Source of the DNA: Rossellomorea vietnamensis
GTDB taxonomy: Bacteria > Bacillota > Bacilli > Bacillales > Bacillaceae_B
Assembly (NCBI RefSeq): GCF_001305855.1
Contig: NZ_LIXZ01000006.1
Coordinates: 86,827 to 150,826 of the forward strand
Length of the DNA stretch: 64,000 bases
Direction of reading: 5' to 3'
Below, one piece after another: positions 18,422-26,736 of this stretch; position 1 is the stretch's first letter; the number at the start of each line of letters is the position of its first letter. The notes under the pieces were generated by a model. It ran no database searches. It was not told the DNA's origin and saw nothing but the letters and a program-made list of their open reading frames with translations. Position numbers and translations under genes: made by a program.

Positions 18422-18951
18422 TGCGGGATGTGAAAGTTGTGCCTCATCAAGCAGACTGGCAAGAGAAATTTGAAGAAGAAAAACGTGAACTGACAAATCT
18501 ATTGCCTGACGTAGCCATCCATCATATCGGTTCAACTTCCGTACCGGGCTTAGCCGCTAAACCGATTATAGACATAATGATAGAAGTCCCAAGCTTAGAG
18601 AGGGTTGATGAACTTAGAGAACAATTCAATCAACTGGGGTTTGTCGGAAAAGGTGAGAATGGTATCCCGAACCGCCGCTACTTCTATAAAGGAGAAGGAA
18701 ATGAGCGAGCCGTCCATCTTCATATTTTTCCTTATGGAATCGACCATGTGACCAGGCACTTGGCGTTTCGTGATTATTTAAGGGAATTTGACGGGGAAGC
18801 AAAACGGTATGGTGACCTGAAATCAATGCTTGCAAAGAAGTTCCCACACGATATGGAAGGCTACATTCAAGGGAAAGATCAATTTGTGAAGAACCTTGAG
18901 AAAAAGGCGTTAAGCTGGAATGAAAAAAATAAGCGGGCAGGGAACCAATAA
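18421..18951 (+). CDS. GrpB family (UPF0157) nucleotidyltransferase-like protein
   Basis: A 176-residue protein of the GrpB/UPF0157 family, which has a nucleotidyltransferase fold. The GSTSVPGLAAKPIIDIM motif holds the family GS and metal-binding Asp; HLHIFPYG and RHLAFRDYLR are also conserved. Family members have been linked to CoA biosynthesis (dephospho-CoA kinase fusions), but the role of stand-alone copies is unclear. ATG 18421 shares a base with the yqkE stop. The end of the gene lies inside the terminator hairpin. Confidence 0.85.
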   Translation: MRDVKVVPHQADWQEKFEEEKRELTNLLPDVAIHHIGSTSVPGLAAKPIIDIMIEVPSLERVDELREQFNQLGFVGKGENGIPNRRYFYKGEGNERAVHLHIFPYGIDHVTRHLAFRDYLREFDGEAKRYGDLKSMLAKKFPHDMEGYIQGKDQFVKNLEKKALSWNEKNKRAGNQ

Positions 18952-18973
18952 ACCCTGACCCGCTTATTTTTTT
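18928..18973 (+). terminator. Terminator overlapping the GrpB stop codon
   Basis: AATAAGCGGGCAGGG with CCCTGACCCGCTTATT (one bulge), then a run of Ts. The left arm encodes the last residues of the GrpB-like protein. Confidence 0.83.
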
Positions 18974-18974
18974 C

Positions 18975-19898
18975 TCAGTCCCTATGTTGCTCATATCGTG
19001 ATATTTTTGTTAATTGTTTTAGCATCTCAAGCTCATTTGAAGATAGAGGTTCTGATTTGACAGCCTCGATGTTTTCCTGAAGCTGTTGGACAGAACTCGC
19101 TCCCGGGATGACAGCGCCCACCGACTCATGAGCGAGAATATATTGAAGGGCAAGCTCGTTCATTGAACGGTTGTCCCCCATTTTCCCATTGATGGACTTC
19201 AGTGTTTCTTCAAGCTCTTGATAAGAATAATCCAGATAGCCATCTTCCTTCATTTTCGCAGAAGCTTTGGATAACATCTTTTCGGAAAGAAGTCCTTTTG
19301 CCAAAGGACCCCGCGCTACGATACTCACCTTATTCTCATCGAGCAGTTCCATCCATTCTTCCGGTCGGCGGTCCAGTAAGCTGTACTGCATCATGACGCT
19401 ATCAATGGAAGAAGAACGTAAGAATCGCTTGATGACATTCGGCCGGATGGAAGAGATGCCGTAATAGCGAATCAGCCCTTCTTTCTTCAATTCTTCAAAT
19501 GCCTCGATCGTTTCTTCAAAATCGTCTTCGATCGTGCCTCCATGAAGCTGATAAAGGTCGATATAGTCCACTTTCAAGCGGGAAAGGCTGTCCTTCACGG
19601 CAGACTTGATATAGGATTTGGAAGGGTCCCAGCGCCAGCCATCCTCGACATCATTCCAGCGGTTTCCACCTTTTGTGGCCAGGATGATGTCGTCCCGGAC
19701 ACCGCGAATGGCATTGCCGACGATTTCTTCATTTTGGCCAAAGTCATATAAATCAGCAGTATCAAGATAATTGATTCCATTTTCTAAAGCGTGCTGCACA
19801 ATTTCCTTCGCGGCGCTCTCTTCGGTTCCAAGAGACATACATCCGAGCCCCATCTTAGATACAAATAAATCGGAGTTTCCTATTTTTCTTTTTTCCAT
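18975..19898 (-). CDS. yqkF: Aldo/keto reductase (YqkF-like)
   Basis: A 307-residue NADPH-dependent TIM-barrel oxidoreductase. The AKR tetrad is visible: Asp46 and Tyr51 in LDTADLYDFG, Lys in ILATKGG (about 76) and His in YQLHG (about 119). The NADPH-binding C-terminal segment GAVIPGASSVQQLQENI is present. The physiological carbonyl substrate is unknown. The start is ATG 19898, after GAAAGGACGGATACC. Single gene between the GrpB terminator and mciZ. Confidence 0.9.
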   Translation of the reverse strand: MEKRKIGNSDLFVSKMGLGCMSLGTEESAAKEIVQHALENGINYLDTADLYDFGQNEEIVGNAIRGVRDDIILATKGGNRWNDVEDGWRWDPSKSYIKSAVKDSLSRLKVDYIDLYQLHGGTIEDDFEETIEAFEELKKEGLIRYYGISSIRPNVIKRFLRSSSIDSVMMQYSLLDRRPEEWMELLDENKVSIVARGPLAKGLLSEKMLSKASAKMKEDGYLDYSYQELEETLKSINGKMGDNRSMNELALQYILAHESVGAVIPGASSVQQLQENIEAVKSEPLSSNELEMLKQLTKISRYEQHRD

Positions 19899-19977
19899 GG
19901 TATCCGTCCTTTCGACATTAGCACTCTCTATTATATTAACGAAAGTGAGGTCGAATAAACAAAGAAAACGGTCGGAT

Positions 19978-20103
19978 TCAACGATTTGCGTCGATCCATT
20001 CCTTCACAGTGGAGTAGGTATGATTATATTCCTTCAGCTTCGCCTTGATTTCCCATGCCTTCCCTACCAGAATGATCCGGTCCTTCTCAGCAATCACCTT
20101 CAA
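19978..20103 (-). CDS. mciZ: Z-ring inhibitor peptide MciZ
   Basis: A 41-residue peptide whose core ILVGKAWEIKAKLKEY closely matches B. subtilis MciZ, and whose position between the aldo/keto reductase (yqkF) and nudF is the same. MciZ binds the FtsZ C-terminal domain, caps the filament minus end and blocks Z-ring formation in the mother cell during sporulation. The start is TTG 20103, preceded by GAGGTGA at six bases. The C-terminal part (HTYSTVKEWIDANR) diverges from the known protein but keeps the pattern VK-WI. Confidence 0.88.
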   Translation of the reverse strand: MKVIAEKDRIILVGKAWEIKAKLKEYNHTYSTVKEWIDANR

Positions 20104-20184
20104 GGGTTTTCACCTCGATCCTCGAATGGGATATGGTAAAATGTATGAGGACAAGGTCAATGACAGAACAAGGAGAGTTGAACG

Positions 20185-20733
20185 ATGAAAAAATTTGAAG
20201 AAAAAACGATTACAACAGAAACGATCTATCAAGGGAAAATCATTGATCTTCAAGTGGATGAAGTCGAGCTTCCAAACGGCAAGACATCCAAGCGGGAACT
20301 GATCAAGCACCCTGGAGCTGTTGCCGTTATTGCTTTAACACCAGAAGGGAAACTTGTCATGGTGGAGCAATATCGTAAAGCGCTGGAGAAATCCATCATC
20401 GAAATTCCAGCCGGGAAGCTTGAACCGGGGGAAGAGCCGGATAAAACCGCCCTGCGTGAATTGGAAGAAGAAACGGGTTATGGATGTGGGCATCTGGAAC
20501 ATTTGATTTCATTTTATACGTCGCCTGGATTTGCAGACGAGCTTGTTCACTTGTATATAGCTCATGATATTTATCCTATTCACGAATCAAAAGAAGCGGA
20601 TGAAGATGAATTTGTCGAGTTGATTGAAGTGACAGTAGAAGATGCACTGCAGCTCATCAAAGAACAGAAGATTTATGATGCGAAAACGGCGTATGCGGTT
20701 CAATATTTGCAGCTGCAGAAGCTTGGGAAATAA
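20185..20733 (+). CDS. nudF: ADP-ribose pyrophosphatase (Nudix)
   Basis: A 182-residue Nudix hydrolase that cleaves ADP-ribose to AMP and ribose-5-phosphate. The Nudix box is intact at about residues 77-99 (GKLEPGEEP then RELEEETGY). The N-terminal KFEEKTITTETIYQGKIIDL is typical of the NudF group. RBS AAGGAGAGTTGAACG. It diverges from mciZ across an 81-base intergenic region and ends at a terminator. Confidence 0.92.
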   Translation: MKKFEEKTITTETIYQGKIIDLQVDEVELPNGKTSKRELIKHPGAVAVIALTPEGKLVMVEQYRKALEKSIIEIPAGKLEPGEEPDKTALRELEEETGYGCGHLEHLISFYTSPGFADELVHLYIAHDIYPIHESKEADEDEFVELIEVTVEDALQLIKEQKIYDAKTAYAVQYLQLQKLGK

Positions 20734-20749
20734 GAGGAAATGGTGAAGG

Positions 20750-20787
20750 AAAGCTGGACTCCTGTCGAAATGGGGTCCAGCTTTTTG
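20750..20787 (+). terminator. Terminator after nudF
   Basis: AAAGCTGGAC with GTCCAGCTTT, 15-base loop, then TTTGG; moderate U-tract. Confidence 0.8.
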
Positions 20788-20803
20788 GCAGGTATTGGTA
20801 AAA

Positions 20804-20892
20804 AAACGCAAATAATGAATAAATGACGCAATAAAGATGGAATTTGACGCAATAAATAAAAAAATGACGCACTCACCCTCGATTTTGACGCA
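20804..20892. repeat. Array of TGACGCA repeats with 20-21 base period
   Basis: TGACGCA occurs at 20824, 20845, 20865 and 20886, with a degenerate AAACGCA unit at 20804; two units extend to TGACGCAATAAA. Starts are 20-21 bases apart, close to two helical turns. The rest of the 20788-21158 intergenic stretch is AT-rich and shows no gene. Spacers are too short for CRISPR. It could be a protein-binding array or a simple dispersed repeat. Confidence 0.7.
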
Positions 20893-21158
20893 ATTATCCC
20901 CGTGGAGGTGCAAACGGACCTTCAAATTACTTTCCTCAAAGCCACAAACACCCCCTGAAAGTATCTTTCTTCTAAAAGATTGATATTATTAGTTGAAAAA
21001 TCTCTTAAAGCTACTATTTTTTCTCTAAAAGAGGAAAGGAAGAACTGATTTAAATAGTACTAGTCTTCAAAATGATGGTATGTATATTCACCAACAGGTA
21101 CACCGCCGTAAATTTACAAATGAGACCCAAAAGAGGCTAACCTTATTCCATACAGGAA

Positions 21159-21740
21159 TCAACTTTTAATCATATCTCCTGGAATCAGGGAATACACACA
21201 CGTATCATGTGCATCAATACCGTTCTCATCAAGGTGATCATGCCTTAAAATCCCCTCCAGCTTGAACCCGAGTCTCTCAGGGACCTTCCGTGAAGCCGCA
21301 TTTCTCTCATCACAACGAATCTCAACCCGCTTACAGGAGAGGTCGTTTAGTGCGAAACGGGTCAGCTCCTTCACTGCCTCAACAATATACCCTTTTTTCG
21401 TGTACCTTGTATGAAGCCAATACCCGATTTCCACTTTAGGAACGTCCCAGTCAATACGGTGAAGTCCTGTAGATCCGATGAATTCGTCCGTTTCTTTCAA
21501 ATAAATATGTAATCTGATGTCGGTCTTTTGAAGGAATTCTGCATAGGAATCCCGTACCCCGGCTTCCACTTCTTCAAGGGTTTGTTCTTTACGGGCAAAG
21601 GGAAGCCATGGTTTTAATTCCTCCCTGGATTCAGATACCGCTTTAAACACGGCAGGTCCGTCCCCGGGCATGCACGGTCTAATAGATAAGCGGGGAGTTT
21701 CGATACGTTCAGGGAACTCGATTAGGCTGGGGTTCTTCAT
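21159..21740 (-). CDS. GNAT acetyltransferase, RimJ/RimL type
   Basis: A 193-residue GNAT of the RimJ/RimL family. The N-terminus ETPRLSIRPCMPGDGPAVFKAV is typical; EIGYWLHTRYTKKGYIVEAVKEL supplies the acetyl-CoA binding loop, and RVEIRCDERNAASRKVPERLGF is the classic C-terminal signature. These enzymes acetylate protein N-termini or small amines; B. subtilis relatives (YdaF, YjcK) have no settled target. ATG 21740 follows GTGGAGGAA. It sits where B. subtilis has yqkK, so it is a lineage-specific replacement in this syntenic block. Confidence 0.85.
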   Translation of the reverse strand: MKNPSLIEFPERIETPRLSIRPCMPGDGPAVFKAVSESREELKPWLPFARKEQTLEEVEAGVRDSYAEFLQKTDIRLHIYLKETDEFIGSTGLHRIDWDVPKVEIGYWLHTRYTKKGYIVEAVKELTRFALNDLSCKRVEIRCDERNAASRKVPERLGFKLEGILRHDHLDENGIDAHDTCVYSLIPGDMIKS

Positions 21741-21811
21741 AGTATGTTCCTCCACTTCCACAATAGGTTTCTATGATTATACGTTTATCCCTATGGAAGT
21801 TCAATAGAATA

Positions 21812-21840
21812 GAATAAACGTGGCGGGCCTGACATATAGA
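21812..21840 (+). promoter_or_regulatory. Candidate sigma-E promoter of spoIIM
   Basis: GAATAAA (21812-21818), a 14-base spacer and CATATAGA (21833-21840) resemble the sigma-E consensus; spoIIM is sigma-E dependent in B. subtilis. The -10 element is imperfect at its end. Confidence 0.45.
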
Positions 21841-21871
21841 TTAGTAATCGATATCTAGGAGGAGCACTGTG

Positions 21872-22525
21872 ATGCGCAAAAAAATGTCAAATTCAAATCC
21901 ACTCGTTCAACATGTACAAGCACATTCCTCAATCTATTTATTTATCATTACATTGTTTTTAATGGGGATCATTTTTGGTGCGATTGTCGTGAATTCATTA
22001 TCATTTGCCCAAAAGGAAGACCTTTATTTCTATTTAAGTAAGTTCTTTAGTGAGATGGAGGATGGAAGTATGACGTCAGCGGAAGAGCTCTTCCGTCAGA
22101 GTTTCCTCCATAATGTGAAGTATCTCGGGTTGATGTGGCTCCTCGGGATCTCGATCATCGGATTGCCCCTCATCTTCGTCCTATTATTTATGAAGGGTGT
22201 CGTCGTTGGCTTTTCCGTCGGGTTCCTCGTGAATCAAATGGGCTGGAGCGGATTTTTATTGTCTTTTGTGAGCGTGCTGCCACAAAATATTATCATCATT
22301 CCGGCATTCATCTTCATCGGGGCGATCAGCGCGAACTTCTCCCTGACATTGATACGGAAGATCTTTATGAGGCACACGTCGTCCCTGCAGTTCCAGATGA
22401 TCCCGTTTCTGTCCAGGTACGTCATCTTCATGGTGGTGGCCATCGGTATTGTCACCATTGCCGCAAGTATTGAAGCCTATCTTTCACCTACTTTAATGGA
22501 AGCGGTCATAGGGAAAATTAAATAA
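21872..22525 (+). CDS. spoIIM: Stage II sporulation protein M
   Basis: A 217-residue integral membrane protein with five or six hydrophobic helices. With SpoIID and SpoIIP it forms the mother-cell engulfment machine that remodels septal peptidoglycan. The segment LGLMWLLGISIIGLPLIFVL and the conserved GFSVGFLVNQMGW are characteristic of the family. The start is ATG 21872 (an adjacent GTG at 21869 is possible), after AGGAGGAGCACTG. A terminator follows before fur. Confidence 0.92.
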   Translation: MRKKMSNSNPLVQHVQAHSSIYLFIITLFLMGIIFGAIVVNSLSFAQKEDLYFYLSKFFSEMEDGSMTSAEELFRQSFLHNVKYLGLMWLLGISIIGLPLIFVLLFMKGVVVGFSVGFLVNQMGWSGFLLSFVSVLPQNIIIIPAFIFIGAISANFSLTLIRKIFMRHTSSLQFQMIPFLSRYVIFMVVAIGIVTIAASIEAYLSPTLMEAVIGKIK

Positions 22526-22556
22526 AACGATTCTTATATAAGAATCGTTTTATTTG
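22524..22556 (+). terminator. Terminator after spoIIM
   Basis: Perfect stem AAAACGATTCTTA with TAAGAATCGTTTT followed by ATTTGTTT. Confidence 0.82.
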
Positions 22557-22561
22557 TTTGA

Positions 22562-22576
22562 TTATAATTATTTTAT
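22562..22576 (+). promoter_or_regulatory. Per-box-like operator upstream of fur
   Basis: TTATAATTATTTTAT matches the PerR operator TTATAATNATTATAA at all but two positions. It lies just upstream of a -35-like TTGCTT and a TATAAT. In B. subtilis fur is a PerR target, so regulation by peroxide is plausible. Confidence 0.5.
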
Positions 22577-22577
22577 T

Positions 22578-22605
22578 TTGCTTATTCCTCCCTTTTTGAT
22601 ATAAT
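22578..22605 (+). promoter_or_regulatory. Sigma-A promoter of fur
   Basis: TTTGCTT near 22578-22583 and TATAAT at 22600-22605, with about 16-17 bases between them, 30 bases before the fur ATG. Confidence 0.55.
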
Positions 22606-22636
22606 AGTAAAGAAATTGACGAGGGAGGAGAGGACT

Positions 22637-23095
22637 ATGGAAAGCCGCATTGAACGAATAAAAAAACTGCTTCATTCTGCCAGCTACAAGCTTACGCCAC
22701 AGCGCGAAGCTACGGTACGCGTGTTATTGGAACATGAAGAAGATCACCTCAGCGCCGAAGATGTATACCTCCTCGTTAAGGAAAAATCTCCGGAAATTGG
22801 ACTGGCGACCGTATATCGTACATTGGAATTGCTGTCTGAACTGAAAATTGTAGATAAAATCAATTTTGGCGATGGTGTATCGCGTTATGACCTGAGGCAA
22901 GAAGGGGCAGCCCACTTCCATCACCATTTAGTATGCATTGAATGTGGAGCTGTTGATGAAATTCAAGATGATCTCTTAGAAGACGTGGAAACGATTGTCG
23001 AACGAGACTGGAAGTTTAAAATAAAAGACCACCGCCTCACCTTTCATGGCATTTGTTCCAGATGTCAGGATAAAGAAGAGGATCCAGAAGAATAA
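22637..23095 (+). CDS. fur: Ferric uptake regulator Fur
   Basis: A 152-residue Fe(II)-dependent repressor. Winged helix at residues 1-80 (YKLTPQREATVRVLLEH, and recognition helix IGLATVYRTLELL), then the metal-binding dimer domain with HFHHHLVCIECG and CSRCQD, giving two CXXC pairs for structural zinc. Length is normal. ATG 22637 follows GGGAGGAGAGG. The closely related PerR and Zur share this fold; position upstream of yqzK-xerD as in B. subtilis supports Fur. Confidence 0.93.
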   Translation: MESRIERIKKLLHSASYKLTPQREATVRVLLEHEEDHLSAEDVYLLVKEKSPEIGLATVYRTLELLSELKIVDKINFGDGVSRYDLRQEGAAHFHHHLVCIECGAVDEIQDDLLEDVETIVERDWKFKIKDHRLTFHGICSRCQDKEEDPEE

Positions 23096-23105
23096 GATGA
23101 TGCCG

Positions 23106-23177
23106 AAAAGCCTTAAAGACCCCTGTGTTGTTTCTGAAATCGGAAACCTCCCATACATACTCTTTAAGGCTTTTTTC
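23106..23177 (+). terminator. Long-stem terminator after fur
   Basis: AAAAGCCTTAAAGA pairs with TCTTTAAGGCTTTT around a 41-base insert that contains a further small hairpin (GTTTC...GAAAC), then a T run. Confidence 0.78.
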
Positions 23178-23282
23178 ATACTCTCCCGGAATTTTTCACG
23201 GTTTCTGACTCCATAAGGTATAAAACGGTTTAAAATCGTCATAGCTTGTATTAATAAGCAAGCGAATATGGAGGACGACAGG

Positions 23283-23510
23283 ATGATAAAAGGGGTTCAA
23301 ATGGTATGGCAGACCATTAAGGTGTTTATTTTATTTACGGGTTCAACGATTTTGTTCTACTATGGTATCATGTGGATAAGCGAAGAATACGAAGGTTATC
23401 ACAAATATGATGAGCCAGAGGGAGCAGCGGTAAAGGTTTATTCTTCCGTGACAGAGGAAGAAAGCCATTGGTATGACCGATTATTATTTTTTTATATGAA
23501 CGGGGAGTAA
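23283..23510 (+). CDS. yqzK: YqzK family protein (DUF4227)
   Basis: A 75-residue protein with one N-terminal membrane helix (TIKVFILFTGSTILFYYGIMW) and an acidic C-terminal tail likely outside. The family is restricted to Bacillaceae and conserved beside xerD; function unknown. ATG 23283 follows TGGAGGACGACAGG. xerD begins seven bases after the stop, so cotranscription is very likely. Confidence 0.85.
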   Translation: MIKGVQMVWQTIKVFILFTGSTILFYYGIMWISEEYEGYHKYDEPEGAAVKVYSSVTEEESHWYDRLLFFYMNGE

Positions 23511-23516
23511 TGCAGT

Positions 23517-24410
23517 GTGGAAGACCATATTCAAGATTTCATGCACTTTTTAATAGTAGAAAAAGGGCTTGCAAAAAATACGATCGAGTCGTATCAACGC
23601 GATTTAAAGAATTATGCCTTATATTTATCGAAGGTTGAGGAAGTTGCGGAATTAAATGCCGTTTCACGGGTCAATATTCTTCAATTCCTCGGCCATTTGA
23701 AAAATCAGGGGAAATCTTCAAAGACCGTTGCCCGTCACGTGGCATCGATCCGGTCCTTTCATCAATTCCTATTGAGGGAAAAGACGACGGAACAAGATCC
23801 GACTGTTCATATCGAGACACCGAAGACTGAGAGGACACTCCCGAGGATCTTGAGCATAGCTGAAGTGGAGGCTTTACTCGAAGCCCCTGAAGAATCGACA
23901 CCTTTAGGGATGAGGGACAAGGCAATGCTTGAGCTTCTTTATGCGACGGGGATACGGGTAAGCGAGCTCATCCAGCTTCAATTGGAAGACGTCCATTTGA
24001 CCATGGGATTTGTCCGGTGCATAGGAAAAGGGAACAAAGAGCGGATTATCCCGATTGGGCAGACGGCCATGGATGTCCTCGAGAAATACTTAGGTGATGC
24101 ACGATTGAAATTACGGAGCAAGAAGCATCGTGATGATCATTTATTTTTGAATCACCATGGAAAAGGACTGACAAGACAAGGCTTCTGGAAGAATTTAAAG
24201 GCCCTTGCCAAGAAAGCCAATATTGAGAAGGATTTGACGCCTCATACGCTTCGCCATTCATTTGCCACTCATTTGTTGGAGAATGGGGCGGATCTCAGGG
24301 CAGTTCAGGAAATGCTTGGTCATGCAGACATTTCCACGACCCAAATCTATACACATGTCACGAAAACACGCTTAAAGGATGTCTATTCGCAATTCCATCC
24401 AAGAGCTTAA
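23517..24410 (+). CDS. xerD: Site-specific tyrosine recombinase XerD
   Basis: A 297-residue tyrosine recombinase that with XerC resolves chromosome dimers at dif. N-terminal SAM-like core-binding domain (residues 1-85), then the catalytic domain with Arg in ATGIRVSEL, Lys in [24 protein letters not shown] and nucleophile Tyr in TTQIYTHV. Start GTG 23517 follows CGGGGAGTAATGCA. Full length. Confidence 0.93.
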   Translation: MEDHIQDFMHFLIVEKGLAKNTIESYQRDLKNYALYLSKVEEVAELNAVSRVNILQFLGHLKNQGKSSKTVARHVASIRSFHQFLLREKTTEQDPTVHIETPKTERTLPRILSIAEVEALLEAPEESTPLGMRDKAMLELLYATGIRVSELIQLQLEDVHLTMGFVRCIGKGNKERIIPIGQTAMDVLEKYLGDARLKLRSKKHRDDHLFLNHHGKGLTRQGFWKNLKALAKKANIEKDLTPHTLRHSFATHLLENGADLRAVQEMLGHADISTTQIYTHVTKTRLKDVYSQFHPRA

Positions 24411-24417
24411 TAGAATG

Positions 24418-24475
24418 AAGAGGGATTCCATAAAGAAATTACGCTTCTTTAAGGGATCTCTCTTGTTTTTTTTGA
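24418..24475 (+). terminator. Terminator after xerD
   Basis: AAGAGGGATTCC pairs with GGGATCTCTCTT, with an inner TAAAGAA/TTCTTTA stem, followed by a run of Ts. Confidence 0.78.
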
Positions 24476-24571
24476 AAGGGAAAAGTAGAATATAGATGTC
24501 AGACTTCTGACGTTAAATCCTGTCGATTGCTTCAAAGCAGATAAGGGTAAGATACGTTTGAAGGTCGAAAA

Positions 24572-24585
24572 TGTAACCGCTTTTT
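24572..24585 (+). promoter_or_regulatory. Possible cre site upstream of deoB
   Basis: TGTAACCGCTTTTT matches cre (TGWAANCGNTNWCA) at 12 of 14 positions, failing at the final CA. It sits 34 bases before the deoB start. Weak on its own. Confidence 0.3.
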
Positions 24586-24618
24586 TTAAAAGGATTAATA
24601 TTTAGGAGGCTTACTATA

Positions 24619-25803
24619 ATGAGTAACTATACATACAAACGGGTTCACTTGATCGTAATGGATTCTGTCGGTATCGGCGAAGCGCCTGATGCAGAACTGT
24701 TTAACGACAAGGGAACGGATACGCTCGGTCATATTGCTGAACACATGAATGGACTGAAGATGCCGAATATCGGGAAGCTCGGTCTTTCCAATATTAAAGA
24801 AGTAAAGGGCATTGAAAAGGCCGACAAACCTCTTGCATACTACACAAAAATGCAGGAAGCGTCAGTCGGGAAGGACACGATGACCGGCCATTGGGAAATC
24901 ATGGGCCTGAATATCGATAAGCCGTTCAAGACATACCCGGATGGTTTTCCGGAAAAATTGATTCAAAGACTTGAAGCCGAAACAGGCAGGACGATCATCG
25001 GAAACAAGCCTGCGAGTGGCACTGAAATCATTGAAGAACTGGGAAAAGAGCATATGGAAACAGGAGCTCTCATTGTGTATACATCTGCAGACCCCGTTCT
25101 TCAAATCGCAGCTCATGAAGACATCATTCCGATAGAAGAGCAGTACAAAATCTGTGAGATTGCCCGTGAAATCACGAAAGAAGAGGAATACCTCGTCGGA
25201 CGTGTGATTGCCCGTCCGTTCGTGGGTGAACCAGGAGAGTTCAAACGGACATCCAATCGTCACGACTATGCGTTGAAGCCGTTTGATCGTACGGTCATGA
25301 ATGAAATGAAAGATTCAGGCCTGGACGTGATCGCCATCGGAAAGATTTCTGATATCTACAATGGTGAAGGTGTGACCGATTCGATCCGTACGAAGCATAA
25401 TATGGACGGAATGGACGGTTTCATCAAAACATTCGATCAGTCCTTCACGGGTCTAAGCTTCCTGAATCTTGTGGACTTTGATGCGTTATACGGACATCGT
25501 CGTGATCCCAAAGGCTACGGGGAAGCATTGGAAGAGTTTGATGCGCGACTGCCGGAAGTGTTTGATAAAATGACGGAAGATGATCTTCTCATCATCACGG
25601 CCGATCATGGAAATGACCCTACTGCACCGGGGACAGATCATACGAGGGAGTATGTTCCACTTCTTGTATATTCCAAACGATTCAAAGAAGGGAAGGAGCT
25701 GCCGATTTCCGAGACATTCGCAGATATCGGAGCAACGGTTGCTGATAACTTTAATGTGAAAATGCCGAAGTTCGGACAAAGCTTCCTGACTCAATTGAAA
25801 TAA
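24619..25803 (+). CDS. deoB: Phosphopentomutase
   Basis: A 394-residue alkaline-phosphatase-superfamily mutase that interconverts (deoxy)ribose-1-phosphate and 5-phosphate. Metal ligands: Asp12 in [12 protein letters not shown] near the N-terminus and DHGND in TADHGNDPT (about 328). The phosphorylated Thr is in [10 protein letters not shown] (about 90). RBS TAGGAGGC. First gene of a deoB-punA-pdp cluster for nucleoside breakdown. B. subtilis calls it Drm. Confidence 0.93.
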   Translation: MSNYTYKRVHLIVMDSVGIGEAPDAELFNDKGTDTLGHIAEHMNGLKMPNIGKLGLSNIKEVKGIEKADKPLAYYTKMQEASVGKDTMTGHWEIMGLNIDKPFKTYPDGFPEKLIQRLEAETGRTIIGNKPASGTEIIEELGKEHMETGALIVYTSADPVLQIAAHEDIIPIEEQYKICEIAREITKEEEYLVGRVIARPFVGEPGEFKRTSNRHDYALKPFDRTVMNEMKDSGLDVIAIGKISDIYNGEGVTDSIRTKHNMDGMDGFIKTFDQSFTGLSFLNLVDFDALYGHRRDPKGYGEALEEFDARLPEVFDKMTEDDLLIITADHGNDPTAPGTDHTREYVPLLVYSKRFKEGKELPISETFADIGATVADNFNVKMPKFGQSFLTQLK

Positions 25804-25886
25804 GGGAAAGAAAAAATACTAGTGGGAGAGAGGAATGAAGCGGAAAGCTCATCTCCTCCTCTTTACGTTTGAAAAGGAGTAATAAG

Positions 25887-26702
25887 ATGAATTACGAAAA
25901 CATCCAAAATGCAGCAAATCATTTGAAAAATCAATATACAGGACAGCCTAAGGTCGGATTGATCCTTGGATCCGGACTTGGTGTACTGGCAGATGAAATC
26001 CAGAACTCTGTGAAAATCCCTTATAAGGAAATTCCTGATTTCCCTGTTTCAACAGTGGCAGGACATGCGGGACAGCTTGTGTTCGGACAATTAGCCGGAC
26101 AGGAAGTTGTCGCTATGCAGGGGCGTTTCCATTACTATGAAGGGTATGGATTCGATAAAGTGACATTCCCCGTACGCGTCATGAAAGAGTTGGGCGTGGA
26201 AGTGCTGATTGTGACAAATGCAGCCGGGGGCGTGAACGAAAGCTTCCAGGCAGGGGATTTGATGCTGATTTCCGATCATATCAACAATATGGGTGGCAAT
26301 CCCCTCATTGGAGCGAATGATTCCCGCTTAGGGCCGAGATTCCCGGATATGTCAGAGGCTTATTGTAAAGAACTTCGTCAAAAAGCGAAAGAAATCGCCG
26401 GGAAATTATCCATTGAAGTGCAGGAAGGTGTTTATGTAGGAAATACCGGTCCCACGTATGAAACGCCAGCTGAAGTCCGCCTTGCCCGTACCCTGGGTGG
26501 AGATGCAGTCGGAATGTCAACGGTACCTGAAGTCATCGTGGCCCGCCATGCAGGAATCAAGGTATTGGGGATTTCATGCATTTCAAACATGGCTGCAGGG
26601 ATTCTGGACCAGCCTCTTTCCCATGATGAAGTCATGGAAACGACGGAAATGGTGCGTGCCAATTTCCTTTCATATGTAAAAGAGATTGTGAAATCATTAT
26701 AA
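25887..26702 (+). CDS. punA: Purine-nucleoside phosphorylase (trimeric, guanosine/inosine type)
   Basis: A 271-residue phosphorylase that releases guanine or hypoxanthine and ribose-1-phosphate. Motifs: LGSGLGVLAD phosphate loop, GRFHYYEGY, TNAAGGVNESF and GNTGPTYETPAEVR, all diagnostic of the PNP-I (PupG) type; length matches the B. subtilis enzyme. ATG 25887 follows AAAAGGAGTAATAAG; a longer in-frame start at 25869 is unlikely. Its product feeds phosphopentomutase upstream. Confidence 0.93.
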   Translation: MNYENIQNAANHLKNQYTGQPKVGLILGSGLGVLADEIQNSVKIPYKEIPDFPVSTVAGHAGQLVFGQLAGQEVVAMQGRFHYYEGYGFDKVTFPVRVMKELGVEVLIVTNAAGGVNESFQAGDLMLISDHINNMGGNPLIGANDSRLGPRFPDMSEAYCKELRQKAKEIAGKLSIEVQEGVYVGNTGPTYETPAEVRLARTLGGDAVGMSTVPEVIVARHAGIKVLGISCISNMAAGILDQPLSHDEVMETTEMVRANFLSYVKEIVKSL

Positions 26703-26736
26703 ACGCTGATTAATACTAGAAGAATGGGTGAATACA

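Noticed and set aside
20804..20892. CRISPR array interpretation of the TGACGCA repeats
   Set aside because: Repeat core is 7-12 bases and spacers 8-14 bases, far below CRISPR dimensions, and no cas gene is present.
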